Shown piece after piece: positions 22,177-30,382 of a DNA stretch of 39,512 nt. The notes under the pieces are model-generated. The model saw only the letters and a program-made list of their open reading frames with translations, was not told the origin of the DNA and did not search any database. Numbering within the stretch: position 1 is the first letter of the stretch; each line of letters opens with the position of its first letter. The DNA is from Cytobacillus sp. FSL H8-0458. Lineage in GTDB: Bacteria; Bacillota; Bacilli; Bacillales; Cytobacillaceae. The stretch spans positions 4,190,001 to 4,229,512 of the forward strand of contig NZ_JBBOBR010000001.1 in the NCBI RefSeq assembly GCF_038002165.1, written 5' to 3'. The translations under genes were made by a program, and so were the position numbers.

Positions 22177-22266
22177 ATGTGCATCGCTGGGACGAAGGAT
22201 GGCGTGCTTGCGGTGCATGATTTTTCAGCGCACAAACCTATTAAATTTGACGCGAAAACCATCTGA
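22177..22266 (+). CDS. Possible 29-aa small protein
   Basis: A short frame starts at ATG 22177, with a good ribosome site (AGGTGAAGTG) overlapping the end of the DUF554 gene. The product begins MCIAGTKDGVLAVHDFSAHK and ends KFDAKTI. I recognise no family. It has no membrane segment and is followed by the convergent yyaC-like terminator. It could be a translationally coupled small protein, the relic of a longer gene, or chance. Only the ribosome site and the coding-like composition support it. Confidence 0.3.
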   Translation: MCIAGTKDGVLAVHDFSAHKPIKFDAKTI

Positions 22267-22296
22267 AACAGCCCAATCTCCCTTCCCTTCTCCACT

Positions 22297-22323
22297 CAAA
22301 AAAAAACCGCAGGCTCCCTGCGG
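22297..22323 (-). terminator. Terminator of the yyaC-like gene
   Basis: A perfect hairpin CCGCAGG/CCTGCGG (22307-22323, loop of 3) is followed on the minus strand by about ten T (plus-strand A at 22297-22306). It lies 13 bases beyond the stop. Confidence 0.9.
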
Positions 22324-22335
22324 CTTTCCTATTCA

Positions 22336-22965
22336 TTAAGGCGTTTGTTCACGGTTCAGTTCCCACTTAAATGCAGGCCACGCCGGCGCTGTCTGGTGGG
22401 ACAGGCTGGCTTCATAGATGCCGCTTGCGATGGTTTTCGCCATTTTCAGGACGAGATTGAGCCTTGTGTTCTGTAGGACAAAGAATTCCATGAACCCGCT
22501 GACGTTGACGATGCCGGTGATGTGCATGTCCCCTACTTCCGGCAGATCTTTATTGACTCCGGCGCCCGGCTTGACTGGTCCCTCTCCAATTTGGATGACT
22601 CCGACACTTTTCAGGCGGCCCAGGCAGGCGTCGATACCGATAATAAAGGGATTAAAATGCTTCTTTTTGATTTCGTTCAGTTTTTCTTCCAGGTTAACGG
22701 CATGGATCGGGTCCTCCAATGTTCCGTATACATGGAAAGATGACATGGATTTTTCCTCAAGGAGTGTGCCGACCAGCGGACCTAATGAATCGCCTGTTGA
22801 GCGGTCTGTGCCAATGCAGACAAAAACGATGGGACGGCAGCCGATGCCCGCAGGCAGAATATTCTTCAGTTCAGCAGCCAATTTTTCTGCAGAGTTTGTT
22901 TCTTCATGCGAGATTCTGGCAGAAGCCCCGCCTTTTTTGTCAAACAAGTTTGGTTTGAAGTTCAT
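22336..22965 (-). CDS. yyaC: Spore protease-like protein YyaC (DUF1256)
   Basis: This 209-aa protein belongs to the DUF1256/YyaC family, whose fold resembles hydrogenase-maturation and GPR-type peptidases. The motifs FVCIGTDRSTGDSLGPLVGT and IIGIDACLGRLKSVG are the conserved acidic loops. The B. subtilis gene sits at the same place beside spo0J and is sporulation-associated. The ATG at 22965 has GGGAGTGG upstream on the minus strand. It is the only minus-strand gene right of oriC, so its transcription runs against the fork. A GTATA-type element about 50 bases upstream might belong to a forespore promoter, but I could not make a convincing match. Confidence 0.9.
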   Translation of the reverse strand: MNFKPNLFDKKGGASARISHEETNSAEKLAAELKNILPAGIGCRPIVFVCIGTDRSTGDSLGPLVGTLLEEKSMSSFHVYGTLEDPIHAVNLEEKLNEIKKKHFNPFIIGIDACLGRLKSVGVIQIGEGPVKPGAGVNKDLPEVGDMHITGIVNVSGFMEFFVLQNTRLNLVLKMAKTIASGIYEASLSHQTAPAWPAFKWELNREQTP

Positions 22966-23242
22966 ATAGGTCCACTCCCTCTTTAATCCTTGCCATGCCC
23001 GAAAAACAAGTATTTATACGTTTTTAACAGTATACGGAATTTTTGTGTAATCTATACATACCTGTATTATTTAATCGTTAAACAATCGGGTTTTTAACTG
23101 TTAAGCCATGAGAAAAATTGATAAAATAATTTTGTTTAAAAGGGAATTCGCATAGGAAAGCAAGATGCAGTATAATTTCTTACAGGTTAAAGAAGGAGCT
23201 TGCTCTTATCTTATAAATTTCCATAAAAAAGCAGGTGAAACC

Positions 23243-24133
23243 ATGAGTCCTCTTGAAAAACTTATCAAAAGTGTGCTGGAAGCGCTTTTTGATGAAGATA
23301 CTTGGGCAGCAATCGGAACTGGTTTGATTAAGATTGTGGCCATACTTTTCATAACAAGCATTCTTATTAAAGTAGGAAAGCTTGCAATACGGAATATATT
23401 CAAAGTAAGGGCTCCAGCAAAACTGCGGATCTCAGAACGCAGAGAAGCTACTTTGCTGAAGTTGACGGAGAATATACTCACCTATTTTGTATTCTTTTTC
23501 GCGTCAGTCATGATCTTAGCTGAGTTGAACATTGATGTAAAAGCTCTTTTGGCAGGTGCCGGAATCGTCGGATTGGCTGTTGGGTTTGGGGCACAGAGCC
23601 TTGTGAAGGACATTATCACTGGATTTTTTATCATTTTTGAAGATCAGTTTTCGGTTGGGGATTATATCCGGATTGATCAATTTGAAGGAACGGTAGAAGA
23701 AATCGGGCTTCGGACAACAAAGATTAAAAACTGGACAGGTGAAGTTCATATCCTTCCGAATGGAAGCATTATGCAGGTAACGAATTTTTCATTAAATAAT
23801 AGTGTGGCATTTGTGGATGTCAGCATTGCGTATGAAGGCGATATTGTGAAGGTTGAACAGGTCCTTCAGGAATTGTTCGAAAAGCTCCCGGAAAAATATG
23901 AGGATATGGTCAAGCCGCCGGAAATTCTGGGCATCCAAAATATGGCGGCAGCTGATGTGATGCTGCGTGTAGTTTCAGAGACACTGCCAATGAGGCACTT
24001 TTATATTGCGCGCCAGCTGCGGAAGGAAATTAAGCTTTGTTTAGATGAGCATGGCATTGAAATACCATTCCCGCGCCTTGTGATGTACACACGGAATGAA
24101 CAGGATAACCCAAAACTGAATGCGGAGGGATAA
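23243..24133 (+). CDS. Small-conductance mechanosensitive channel (MscS family)
   Basis: The 296-aa protein has three N-terminal membrane segments and the conserved pore helix GAGIVGLAVGFGAQSLVKD, followed by FFIIFEDQFSVGDYI of the beta domain. Such channels open under membrane tension and release solutes after hypo-osmotic shock. The frame is open from 23165, but the ATG at 23243 has GCAGGTGA four bases upstream and gives the family N-terminus. The DUF951 gene begins two bases after its stop, so the two probably form an operon. Confidence 0.93.
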   Translation: MSPLEKLIKSVLEALFDEDTWAAIGTGLIKIVAILFITSILIKVGKLAIRNIFKVRAPAKLRISERREATLLKLTENILTYFVFFFASVMILAELNIDVKALLAGAGIVGLAVGFGAQSLVKDIITGFFIIFEDQFSVGDYIRIDQFEGTVEEIGLRTTKIKNWTGEVHILPNGSIMQVTNFSLNNSVAFVDVSIAYEGDIVKVEQVLQELFEKLPEKYEDMVKPPEILGIQNMAAADVMLRVVSETLPMRHFYIARQLRKEIKLCLDEHGIEIPFPRLVMYTRNEQDNPKLNAEG

Positions 24134-24135
24134 AC

Positions 24136-24333
24136 ATGGAACAAAAAGAATTTGATTTACATGATGTAGTGGAAATGAAAAAGCCTCACCCATGCGGGGC
24201 CAACAAATGGAAAATCATCCGGATGGGAGCAGATATCCGCATTAAGTGCGAAGGCTGCGGACACAGTGTAATGATTCCAAGAAGGGAATTTGCCCGCAAA
24301 ATGAAGAAAATTCTTGTTAAGCATGATGAATAA
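24136..24333 (+). CDS. DUF951 family protein (YyzM-like)
   Basis: This 65-aa protein matches DUF951. It has DVVEMKKPHPCGANKWKIIR and then IRIKCEGCGHSVMIPR; the three cysteines plus histidine suggest a small zinc-binding fold. The function is unknown. It lies two bases after the MscS gene, with its ribosome site (GGAGG) inside the end of that gene. The B. subtilis counterpart YyzM lies in the same neighbourhood. Confidence 0.92.
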   Translation: MEQKEFDLHDVVEMKKPHPCGANKWKIIRMGADIRIKCEGCGHSVMIPRREFARKMKKILVKHDE

Positions 24334-24357
24334 GAGACAAACTGCAGGGAGATGAGG

Positions 24358-26355
24358 TTGGTGGCACAATCATTCAAGTCAGCCTGTCCCCTAAACTGCT
24401 GGGACAGCTGCGGCTTTCATGTAACAGTGGAAGACGGTAAGGTGACAAAGGTAGATGGTGATCCGGACCATCCGATAACAAAGGGAAAAATTTGCGGCCG
24501 CGGCAGAATGCTTGAAAGCAGAACCAATTCTCCGGAGCGCCTGCTTCATCCCCTGAAAAAGGTAAATGGAGAATTTGTGCCAATTTCCTGGGAGCAGGCT
24601 TTGCACGATATTTCCCTGAAAATGAAGGAGCTAAAAGAAACGGCTGGAACCACTTCGATTCTGCACAGCCATGATTATGCCAATGGCGGTTTGCTGACGA
24701 ACCTGGATCAGCGCTTTTTTAACTGCTATGGCGGCGTGACTGAATTAGTAGGGTCAATCTGCTGGGGAGCCGGTATTGAGGCTCAGAGCTCAGATTTCGG
24801 AGATGCTTACAGCCATGCTCCTGAAGATATTTTAAACAGCAGGCACATTATCGTCTGGGGCAGAAATGTTGCCCGCACCAATATGCACCTGTATCAAAAG
24901 CTGCAGGAAGCAAAGAAACAAGGTGCCAAACTGTATGTGATCAATCCGATTTTTAATGCGACGGCTAAAATGGCGGACCGCTATTTTTCCATCAAGCCGG
25001 GGATGGATGGGTGGCTTGCGGCCGGCATCATGAAGGAAATGCTCCGTCTGGGATTGGAAGATAGAAGTTTCATAGATACCTATTCAGTTGGTTTTGAAGA
25101 TTTGATTGAATTGCTCAAAAGTGTAACGCTTGAGGAAATCACAGAGAAAACGGAAGTGCCTGCAGAGGTAATGACCGAGCTTGCAGCGGTGTATGGCGAT
25201 CGCCCCGTGTCCACTTTCTTTGGCCTGGGCATGCAGCGCTACGAAAACGGCGGGAACACGATCAGGCTGATGGATGCTTTGATTGCCGTAAGCGGCAATA
25301 TCGGGGTTCCGGGCGGCGGTGCCAACTATGCCAACAGACAGGTAGGACAGAGCTTTGATGCGGCTGCCCTCACCCTCCCTGAGCGGAAAACGGCCTTCAG
25401 GCAATTTACGATGATGCGGCAGGCAGAAGGGATTTTAACAGCGAAGGATCCTGAGATTAAGATGATCTTCGTTACGTGCGGAAACCCTTTAACACAGGTG
25501 CCTGACTCTTCAAGGGTACGCGAAGCTTTTGCATCTGTTGAGACTGTTGTCGTGATGGAGCAATTTATGACAGACACGGCTAAAATGGCAGATTACGTTC
25601 TTCCTGTTGCAACCGTGTTTGAACAGGAAGATCTCTATTATTCTTCCATGTACCATCATTTTGTCAACCATGGACCGAAGCTGGCTGAACCGCCAGGCGA
25701 AGCGAAGCCTGATTTATGGGTATGGACCGAGCTTGCCAAACGACTCGGATTCGGAGCCGATTTCGATTTTACAAGAGAAGAGTTCATCAGCCTTGGTCTC
25801 GGTTTACTTAAAGAGCAGGGGATTACACTAGATAGCTTACGGAATTCCCACCATAAAGAGCTTCCGGTTGATAAGGTGCCCTGGGCAGACCGCCAGTTTA
25901 AGACGCCAAGCGGCAAGTATGAATTTACCTCGTTCCGAAAGGGTTCCGAAAGCAGGCTGACACTCGCTCTCCCCCGGGAAACCAAGTGGGCCGATAAAGA
26001 GCGTGCCGAACAGTTTCCTTTTACCCTGCTGACGATTCACCCTCTCCGTTCCAATCATTCGCAGCATTATCACCTATTGAAGCCGGAGCCGAAGGCAAAG
26101 GTGGAAATTGCCGAAAATATTGCCGAAAAGCTTGGCCTGCAGGAGAACGATTACGTCAAGGTGTGGAATGACCGCGGGGAAATGAAGGGCTTTGTCCATA
26201 TTATGAAAAAAGCCCATCCGGATACCATCAATATCGATGAAGGCATCTGGGCGAAATTCGGCGGCCCCGTCAATAACCTTACATCCAGCCGCGAATCAGA
26301 CAACGGCCTTGGCAGCACATTGTATGACTGCCTTGTAAATATAGAGAAGGTTTAA
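24358..26355 (+). CDS. yyaE: Molybdopterin oxidoreductase (YyaE-like)
   Basis: This is a DMSO-reductase superfamily enzyme. The N-terminal [4Fe-4S] motif is CPLNCWDSC with a fourth Cys in GKICGRG about 28 residues on. ICWGAG near residue 135 aligns with the Mo-ligand Cys/Sec position of formate dehydrogenase H (inference). The C-terminal MGD-binding domain includes LTIHPLRSNHSQHYH. The substrate is unknown, and no small subunit or cofactor genes are nearby. There is no twin-arginine signal, so it is cytoplasmic. GGGAG abuts an ATG at 24352, so a start at TTG 24358 (665 aa) or GTG 24361 is better spaced. Confidence 0.88.
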   Translation: MVAQSFKSACPLNCWDSCGFHVTVEDGKVTKVDGDPDHPITKGKICGRGRMLESRTNSPERLLHPLKKVNGEFVPISWEQALHDISLKMKELKETAGTTSILHSHDYANGGLLTNLDQRFFNCYGGVTELVGSICWGAGIEAQSSDFGDAYSHAPEDILNSRHIIVWGRNVARTNMHLYQKLQEAKKQGAKLYVINPIFNATAKMADRYFSIKPGMDGWLAAGIMKEMLRLGLEDRSFIDTYSVGFEDLIELLKSVTLEEITEKTEVPAEVMTELAAVYGDRPVSTFFGLGMQRYENGGNTIRLMDALIAVSGNIGVPGGGANYANRQVGQSFDAAALTLPERKTAFRQFTMMRQAEGILTAKDPEIKMIFVTCGNPLTQVPDSSRVREAFASVETVVVMEQFMTDTAKMADYVLPVATVFEQEDLYYSSMYHHFVNHGPKLAEPPGEAKPDLWVWTELAKRLGFGADFDFTREEFISLGLGLLKEQGITLDSLRNSHHKELPVDKVPWADRQFKTPSGKYEFTSFRKGSESRLTLALPRETKWADKERAEQFPFTLLTIHPLRSNHSQHYHLLKPEPKAKVEIAENIAEKLGLQENDYVKVWNDRGEMKGFVHIMKKAHPDTINIDEGIWAKFGGPVNNLTSSRESDNGLGSTLYDCLVNIEKV

Positions 26356-26362
26356 TAGTAGT

Positions 26363-26420
26363 GGTGACAGGCACCTATACCAGTCAGGCAAAGTGGTATA
26401 GGTACCTGTCACCTTTTCTT
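26363..26420 (+). terminator. Large inverted repeat, terminator-like, after yyaE
   Basis: Two 20-base arms (26363-26382 and 26394-26413) form a near-perfect hairpin with an 11-base loop. The outer arms read GGTGACAGG/CCTGTCACC, and TTTTCTTT follows. It starts eight bases after the yyaE stop. The GTGACAGG core resembles palindromic repeats I recall as frequent between genes in Bacillus relatives. Confidence 0.75.
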
Positions 26421-26520
26421 TACATTTCTCCGGCAACTATCTATAATTGTTAGAGGCTTGTTTAAATGAGAATCAATCGTATTTTTTAACATAAGAATCA
26501 TATCTTTGAATTTCGATAAC

Positions 26521-26643
26521 TGTCTAGCTCCAGCGCCTACCCCCTCGAGGTCACAAGCCAAACCTCCCAGAAAGGTAAAGAACACCTTTCCGTTAGGCTT
26601 GTCTTGTGCTTGTCGGGGGTGAACAAGGCGCTTGCGCTTTTCT
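26521..26643 (+). repeat. Dispersed GC-rich hairpin repeat, copy B
   Basis: This copy begins TGTCTAGCTCCAGCGCC and ends AAGGCGCTTGCGCTTTTC, matching copy A (11772-11834) at both ends. The middle is longer: CCCCTCGAGG leads into a second nested stem with CAAGCC/GGCTTG and AAAGGT/ACCTTT arms. It lies just before ychF. The stretch 26421-26520 shows nothing recognisable. Confidence 0.7.
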
Positions 26644-26674
26644 TATAATGAAATAATGTTGAGGAGTGACTTGG

Positions 26675-27775
26675 ATGGCTTTAACAGCTGGTATTGTAGG
26701 TTTGCCGAACGTCGGAAAGTCTACGTTGTTTAATGCAATTACCCAGGCGGGAGCGGAGTCTGCGAACTATCCGTTCTGTACAATTGATCCGAATGTGGGC
26801 ATTGTAGAAGTGCCTGATCACCGTTTGAATAAATTAACTGAATTGGTTCAGCCGAAAAAGACTGTGCCAACGGCTTTCGAATTTACGGATATCGCCGGTA
26901 TCGTAAAGGGTGCGAGCAAGGGGGAAGGTCTTGGAAATAAATTCCTGTCCCATATCCGTGAAGTGGATGCCATCTGTCAGGTTGTCCGCTGTTTTGCGGA
27001 TGACAATATTACACACGTTGCGGGGAAAGTGGACCCGATCGATGATATCGAAGTCATCAACCTGGAATTGATTCTGGCTGATCTTGAATCTGTTGACAAG
27101 CGGATTGGCCGTGTGAGCAAGCTGGCTAAGCAGAAGGATAAAGATTCTGTGATCGAGCTTGAAATTCTGGAAAAATTAAAAGAAGCGTTCGAAAACGATA
27201 AGCCAGCCCGTACTGTCGAGTTTACAGACGAGCAAATGAAGATTGTAAAAGGTCTTCACCTTCTGACAATCAAGCCAGTGCTTTACGTTGCAAACGTAAG
27301 TGAGGACGATGTAGCCGATCCTTCTTCTAACGAATATGTGCAGCAGGTTAAAGAATTTGCCGCAAAGGATAATGCGGAAGTTATCGTAATCTGTGCAAAA
27401 ATCGAATCTGAAATTGCAGAGCTTGACGGGGAAGAAAAAGAAATGTTCCTTCAGGAGCTTGGCATCGAAGAATCCGGCCTTGATCAGCTGATCAGAGCAG
27501 CCTACAACCTGCTTGGACTGGCTACCTACTTTACAGCAGGCGTACAGGAAGTCCGCGCCTGGACATTCCGCAAAGGCATGAAGGCTCCTCAATGTGCGGG
27601 AGTGATCCACTCTGACTTTGAAAAAGGCTTCATCCGTGCAGAAACCGTTTCCTATGATGACCTTGTCGCTGCAGGAAACATGACAGCTGCGAAAGAAGCA
27701 GGAAAAGTCCGCCTCGAAGGAAAAGAATACATTGTTAAAGACGGAGATGTTATGCACTTCCGCTTTAACGTTTAA
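26675..27775 (+). CDS. ychF: Redox-regulated ATPase YchF
   Basis: YchF is an Obg-related P-loop protein that prefers ATP and associates with ribosomes. The P-loop GLPNVGKST is at residues 9-17 and the switch [14 protein letters not shown] follows. The usual GTP-specifying NKxD is replaced by NVSE in VANVSEDD, the YchF hallmark. The C-terminal TGS domain ends [17 protein letters not shown] chose the ATG at 26675 (366 aa, the standard length) with GAGGAG eight bases upstream; a GTG three codons earlier overlaps that site. A terminator follows. Confidence 0.97.
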   Translation: MALTAGIVGLPNVGKSTLFNAITQAGAESANYPFCTIDPNVGIVEVPDHRLNKLTELVQPKKTVPTAFEFTDIAGIVKGASKGEGLGNKFLSHIREVDAICQVVRCFADDNITHVAGKVDPIDDIEVINLELILADLESVDKRIGRVSKLAKQKDKDSVIELEILEKLKEAFENDKPARTVEFTDEQMKIVKGLHLLTIKPVLYVANVSEDDVADPSSNEYVQQVKEFAAKDNAEVIVICAKIESEIAELDGEEKEMFLQELGIEESGLDQLIRAAYNLLGLATYFTAGVQEVRAWTFRKGMKAPQCAGVIHSDFEKGFIRAETVSYDDLVAAGNMTAAKEAGKVRLEGKEYIVKDGDVMHFRFNV

Positions 27776-27783
27776 TTATTTTG

Positions 27784-27810
27784 GAACCTCTATATTAGGG
27801 GTTCTTTTTT
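27784..27810 (+). terminator. Terminator after ychF
   Basis: A 9-bp hairpin GAACCTCTA/TAGGGGTTC (loop TAT, one wobble pair) is followed by six or more T. Confidence 0.9.
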
Positions 27811-27872
27811 ATGATTATTTTAAAAAGGCTGTTTTCGAAAGTTTTGTTACTTATTTGTATCTTATTTACTGA

Positions 27873-27894
27873 GTTGATTGGAGCGGAAATCAAC
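27873..27894 (+). repeat. Collapsed 22-bp form of the 185-bp repeat
   Basis: GTTGATT and AATCAAC arms enclose GGAGCGGA. The left part equals the start of the 11229-11413 element and the right part equals its end, including the flanking GAG and GGAC. The whole interior is missing. It lies in the ychF-rpsF gap, where otherwise only the ychF terminator and the rpsF promoter and leader are seen. Confidence 0.6.
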
Positions 27895-27980
27895 GGACAA
27901 CATTGAAGGATGAAAAACAACAATATATACGAAAAGAGCCTTCTAAATAATCTTCCATCTTCCAATTCACTCTAGTGTTA

Positions 27981-28009
27981 TTGCTTTTGCATATTTAATG
28001 TGCTATAAT
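27981..28009 (+). promoter_or_regulatory. Sigma-A promoter of rpsF-ssb-rpsR
   Basis: The -35 TTGCTT (27981-27986) and the -10 TATAAT (28004-28009) are separated by 17 bp, with an extended TGC just before the -10. The leader RNA would run into the S6:S18 structure about 25 bases later. Confidence 0.8.
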
Positions 28010-28034
28010 TTCAACTTGTGAGTAATGTATATTG

Positions 28035-28073
28035 CTCCTTGCCCTTTGTGGGCCGTTAGACCAAAAGGAGGTG
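28035..28073 (+). promoter_or_regulatory. S6:S18 ribosomal protein leader (rpsF autoregulation)
   Basis: CTCCTT (28035-28040) pairs with AAGGAG (28065-28070), and GCCC (28041-28044) pairs with GGGC (28050-28053). The bulge contains CCG (28053-28055) followed by TTAGACCA. This is the conserved shape of the rpsF leader that binds the S6:S18 complex and mimics its 16S rRNA site. The right arm is the ribosome site of rpsF, so binding would block translation. The pairing is seen; the family match is established knowledge recalled without a search. Confidence 0.75.
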
Positions 28074-28079
28074 AAAGTG

Positions 28080-28367
28080 ATGAGAAAGTACGAAGTTATG
28101 TACATCATCCGCCCAAACATTGAAGATGAGGCTAAAAAAGCCCTAGTTGAGCGTTTCAACACAATCTTAACTGACAATGGTGCGGAGGTTTCTGAATCAA
28201 AGGATTGGGGTAAGCGTCGCCTTGCATACGAAATCAATGATTTCCGCGATGGCTACTACCAGCTTATGAACGTTAATGCTGAAGCAAAAGCAGTTGACGA
28301 GTTCACTCGTTTAGCTAAAATCAGCGAAGACATCATCCGTTACATCGTTGTTAAAGACGAAAAATAA
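28080..28367 (+). CDS. rpsF: 30S ribosomal protein S6
   Basis: S6 is a small-subunit protein that binds 16S rRNA as a pair with S18. The 95-aa product begins [20 protein letters not shown] and ends [21 protein letters not shown], the standard S6 pattern. The upstream-extended frame from 28032 crosses the leader structure and is not coding. The ATG at 28080 has AAGGAGGTG seven bases upstream. It is the first gene of rpsF-ssb-rpsR, controlled by the leader hairpin. Confidence 0.98.
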   Translation: MRKYEVMYIIRPNIEDEAKKALVERFNTILTDNGAEVSESKDWGKRRLAYEINDFRDGYYQLMNVNAEAKAVDEFTRLAKISEDIIRYIVVKDEK

Positions 28368-28402
28368 TAGATATAGCATTTTACCGAGAGGAGTTGATTC
28401 TG

Positions 28403-28915
28403 ATGATGAACCGTGTTGTTCTTGTCGGACGTTTGACAAAGGATCCTGATTTGCGGTATACCCCGAACGGAGTTCCTGTCGCTTCATTCACTCTTGCCGT
28501 GAATCGTGCTTTTACGAATCAGCAAGGTGAGCGGGAGGCAGACTTTATCAACTGTGTGGTATGGAGAAAGCCAGCTGAAAACGTAGCGAATTTCCTTAAA
28601 AAAGGAAGTCTTGCAGGTGTAGATGGCCGGATTCAGTCCCGCAGCTATGAAGGCCAGGATGGAAAGCGCGTTTACGTGACAGAAGTCCAGGCTGAAAGTG
28701 TTCAATTCCTTGAGCCGAAGAATAGTTCTGGCGGCCAGGGCGGCGGTAACCCGAACTACGGCGGTCCAAGAGATCAGGATTTCCCATTTGGAAATAACAG
28801 CAATCAGAATCAACGACAGGATAATCGTAATCAGGGCAACTACACTCGCGTGGATCAGGACCCATTCGCAAATGACGGCCAAATCGACATTTCCGATGAC
28901 GACCTGCCATTCTAA
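28403..28915 (+). CDS. ssb: Single-stranded DNA-binding protein SsbA
   Basis: SSB coats single-stranded DNA and recruits replication and repair proteins through its C-terminal tip. The OB fold occupies about residues 1-105 ([21 protein letters not shown] to [12 protein letters not shown]). A Gly/Asn/Gln-rich linker follows, and the protein ends in the acidic tip [10 protein letters not shown] chose the ATG at 28403 (170 aa, MMNRVV), nine bases from GAGAGGAG; the second ATG at 28406 is equally possible. It lies between rpsF and rpsR. Confidence 0.98.
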   Translation: MMNRVVLVGRLTKDPDLRYTPNGVPVASFTLAVNRAFTNQQGEREADFINCVVWRKPAENVANFLKKGSLAGVDGRIQSRSYEGQDGKRVYVTEVQAESVQFLEPKNSSGGQGGGNPNYGGPRDQDFPFGNNSNQNQRQDNRNQGNYTRVDQDPFANDGQIDISDDDLPF

Positions 28916-28967
28916 TAGTGCCCGATTATGAACGGAAATATATAAAATAAAAAGCTAAAGGAGGTAA

Positions 28968-29213
<246 letters not shown>

Positions 29214-29222
29214 TAATTAGAG

Positions 29223-29251
29223 AAAGACGCTGGTATCCGGCGTCTTTTTTT
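29223..29251 (+). terminator. Terminator after rpsR
   Basis: The arms AAAGACGC and GCGTCTTT (29223-29247) with a 9-base loop are followed by a T run. It ends the rpsF-ssb-rpsR transcript. Confidence 0.92.
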
Positions 29252-29415
29252 ATTATATTCTCCTTTAATACGGGGTTGTATTAAAGTTAAAACCCCCTCT
29301 TAAACCGCGAAGGTTGAACCTGCATTTAATACTAGCTACAATAGAGCTTATATGGGTTCAAAAAGCCGGGAACAGATTTCCTCCTTTTTGGATACACAGT
29401 TTGAGGGGTGTATCA

Positions 29416-30351
29416 ATGAATAATGTACATAAATTAACAGAAGGTGCCGTGCTTCTCGCAGTTTTTGCCGTGCTGCTTCTGATTTCGCTCTATGTGCCGA
29501 TTCTCGGTACCGTTTCGGTTTTCTTCCTGGCTCTTCCGTTTATTATGTTTGCAGCAAAAAATAACCGGATGAGCGCAATTGTCTTTCTGACGGGAGGGGT
29601 CCTGCTTTCCCTGATTATCGGTTCCATTATGGGAATTCCACTTGCCCTGACATTCGGATTGACCGGCACAGTAATCGGTATTTTCATAAGGGAAAATAAA
29701 GGACGGGCTTCTTCCTTTATTGCGGGCACGCTCGTATTTCTTGCAGCCCTTTTGCTTCAGTATGCTGCAGCAGTTGCCTTTTTTAACATCAATATCATTA
29801 AAGAAGGCATCAGCATGATGGAAGAGTCCATTAAAATCTCACAGGGAATGCTCGAAGGCTTTGGACAGAACGCAGATAAAGCAGTCGAGCAGCTGACAGC
29901 AGGCCTGAAAATGATTGAGACATTAACGCCGAGTTTATTTGTCATGACATCGGTCATTTCTGTTTTTGTCATTCAGCTTGTTTCCTTTCCGATCGCCAAA
30001 CGATTCGGTATTAAGATTGAAGGCTTTAAGCCATTCAGGGAAATGAGCCTGCCGAAAAGCATATTATGGTACTATCTCATTACCATTATTGCTTCGTTCC
30101 TTTTTAATCCGTCAGAAGGAAGCTACTGGTTTATGGCCCTTGTCAATATTGCATTCATTCTGCAGATTTTCATGGTCATTCAAGGCCTGTCCCTGATTTT
30201 CTTTTTCAGTCATTTAAAGGGATGGCCGAAAGCCGTGCCTGTCCTTGCTGCTGTATTTACATTTCTTATGCCATTTCTCCTTTATATTGTGAGGATATTA
30301 GGTATAATTGACTTAGGATTTGATTTAAGGCAAAGATTAGGAAAAAAGTGA
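29416..30351 (+). CDS. yybS: YybS family membrane protein (DUF2232)
   Basis: This 311-aa protein has about eight hydrophobic segments and matches DUF2232/YybS: HKLTEGAVLLAVFAVLLLISLYVPILG at the start, then a soluble amphipathic loop (about residues 140-180), then MSLPKSILWYYLITIIASF and LSLIFFFSHLKGWPK. The function is unknown; the fold resembles substrate-binding membrane subunits such as those of ECF transporters. The frame is open from 29314, but the ATG at 29416 has GAGGGGTG five bases upstream. It is directly upstream of gdpP, its usual neighbour. Confidence 0.92.
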   Translation: MNNVHKLTEGAVLLAVFAVLLLISLYVPILGTVSVFFLALPFIMFAAKNNRMSAIVFLTGGVLLSLIIGSIMGIPLALTFGLTGTVIGIFIRENKGRASSFIAGTLVFLAALLLQYAAAVAFFNINIIKEGISMMEESIKISQGMLEGFGQNADKAVEQLTAGLKMIETLTPSLFVMTSVISVFVIQLVSFPIAKRFGIKIEGFKPFREMSLPKSILWYYLITIIASFLFNPSEGSYWFMALVNIAFILQIFMVIQGLSLIFFFSHLKGWPKAVPVLAAVFTFLMPFLLYIVRILGIIDLGFDLRQRLGKK

Positions 30352-30382
30352 TGAACAACACTACTGTTTAGGAGCTGAAAAC

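Noticed and set aside
25965..25985. Noc-binding-site-like CCCGGGAAA inside yyaE
   Set aside because: Only one half of the palindrome matches the Noc site, so it is probably chance.
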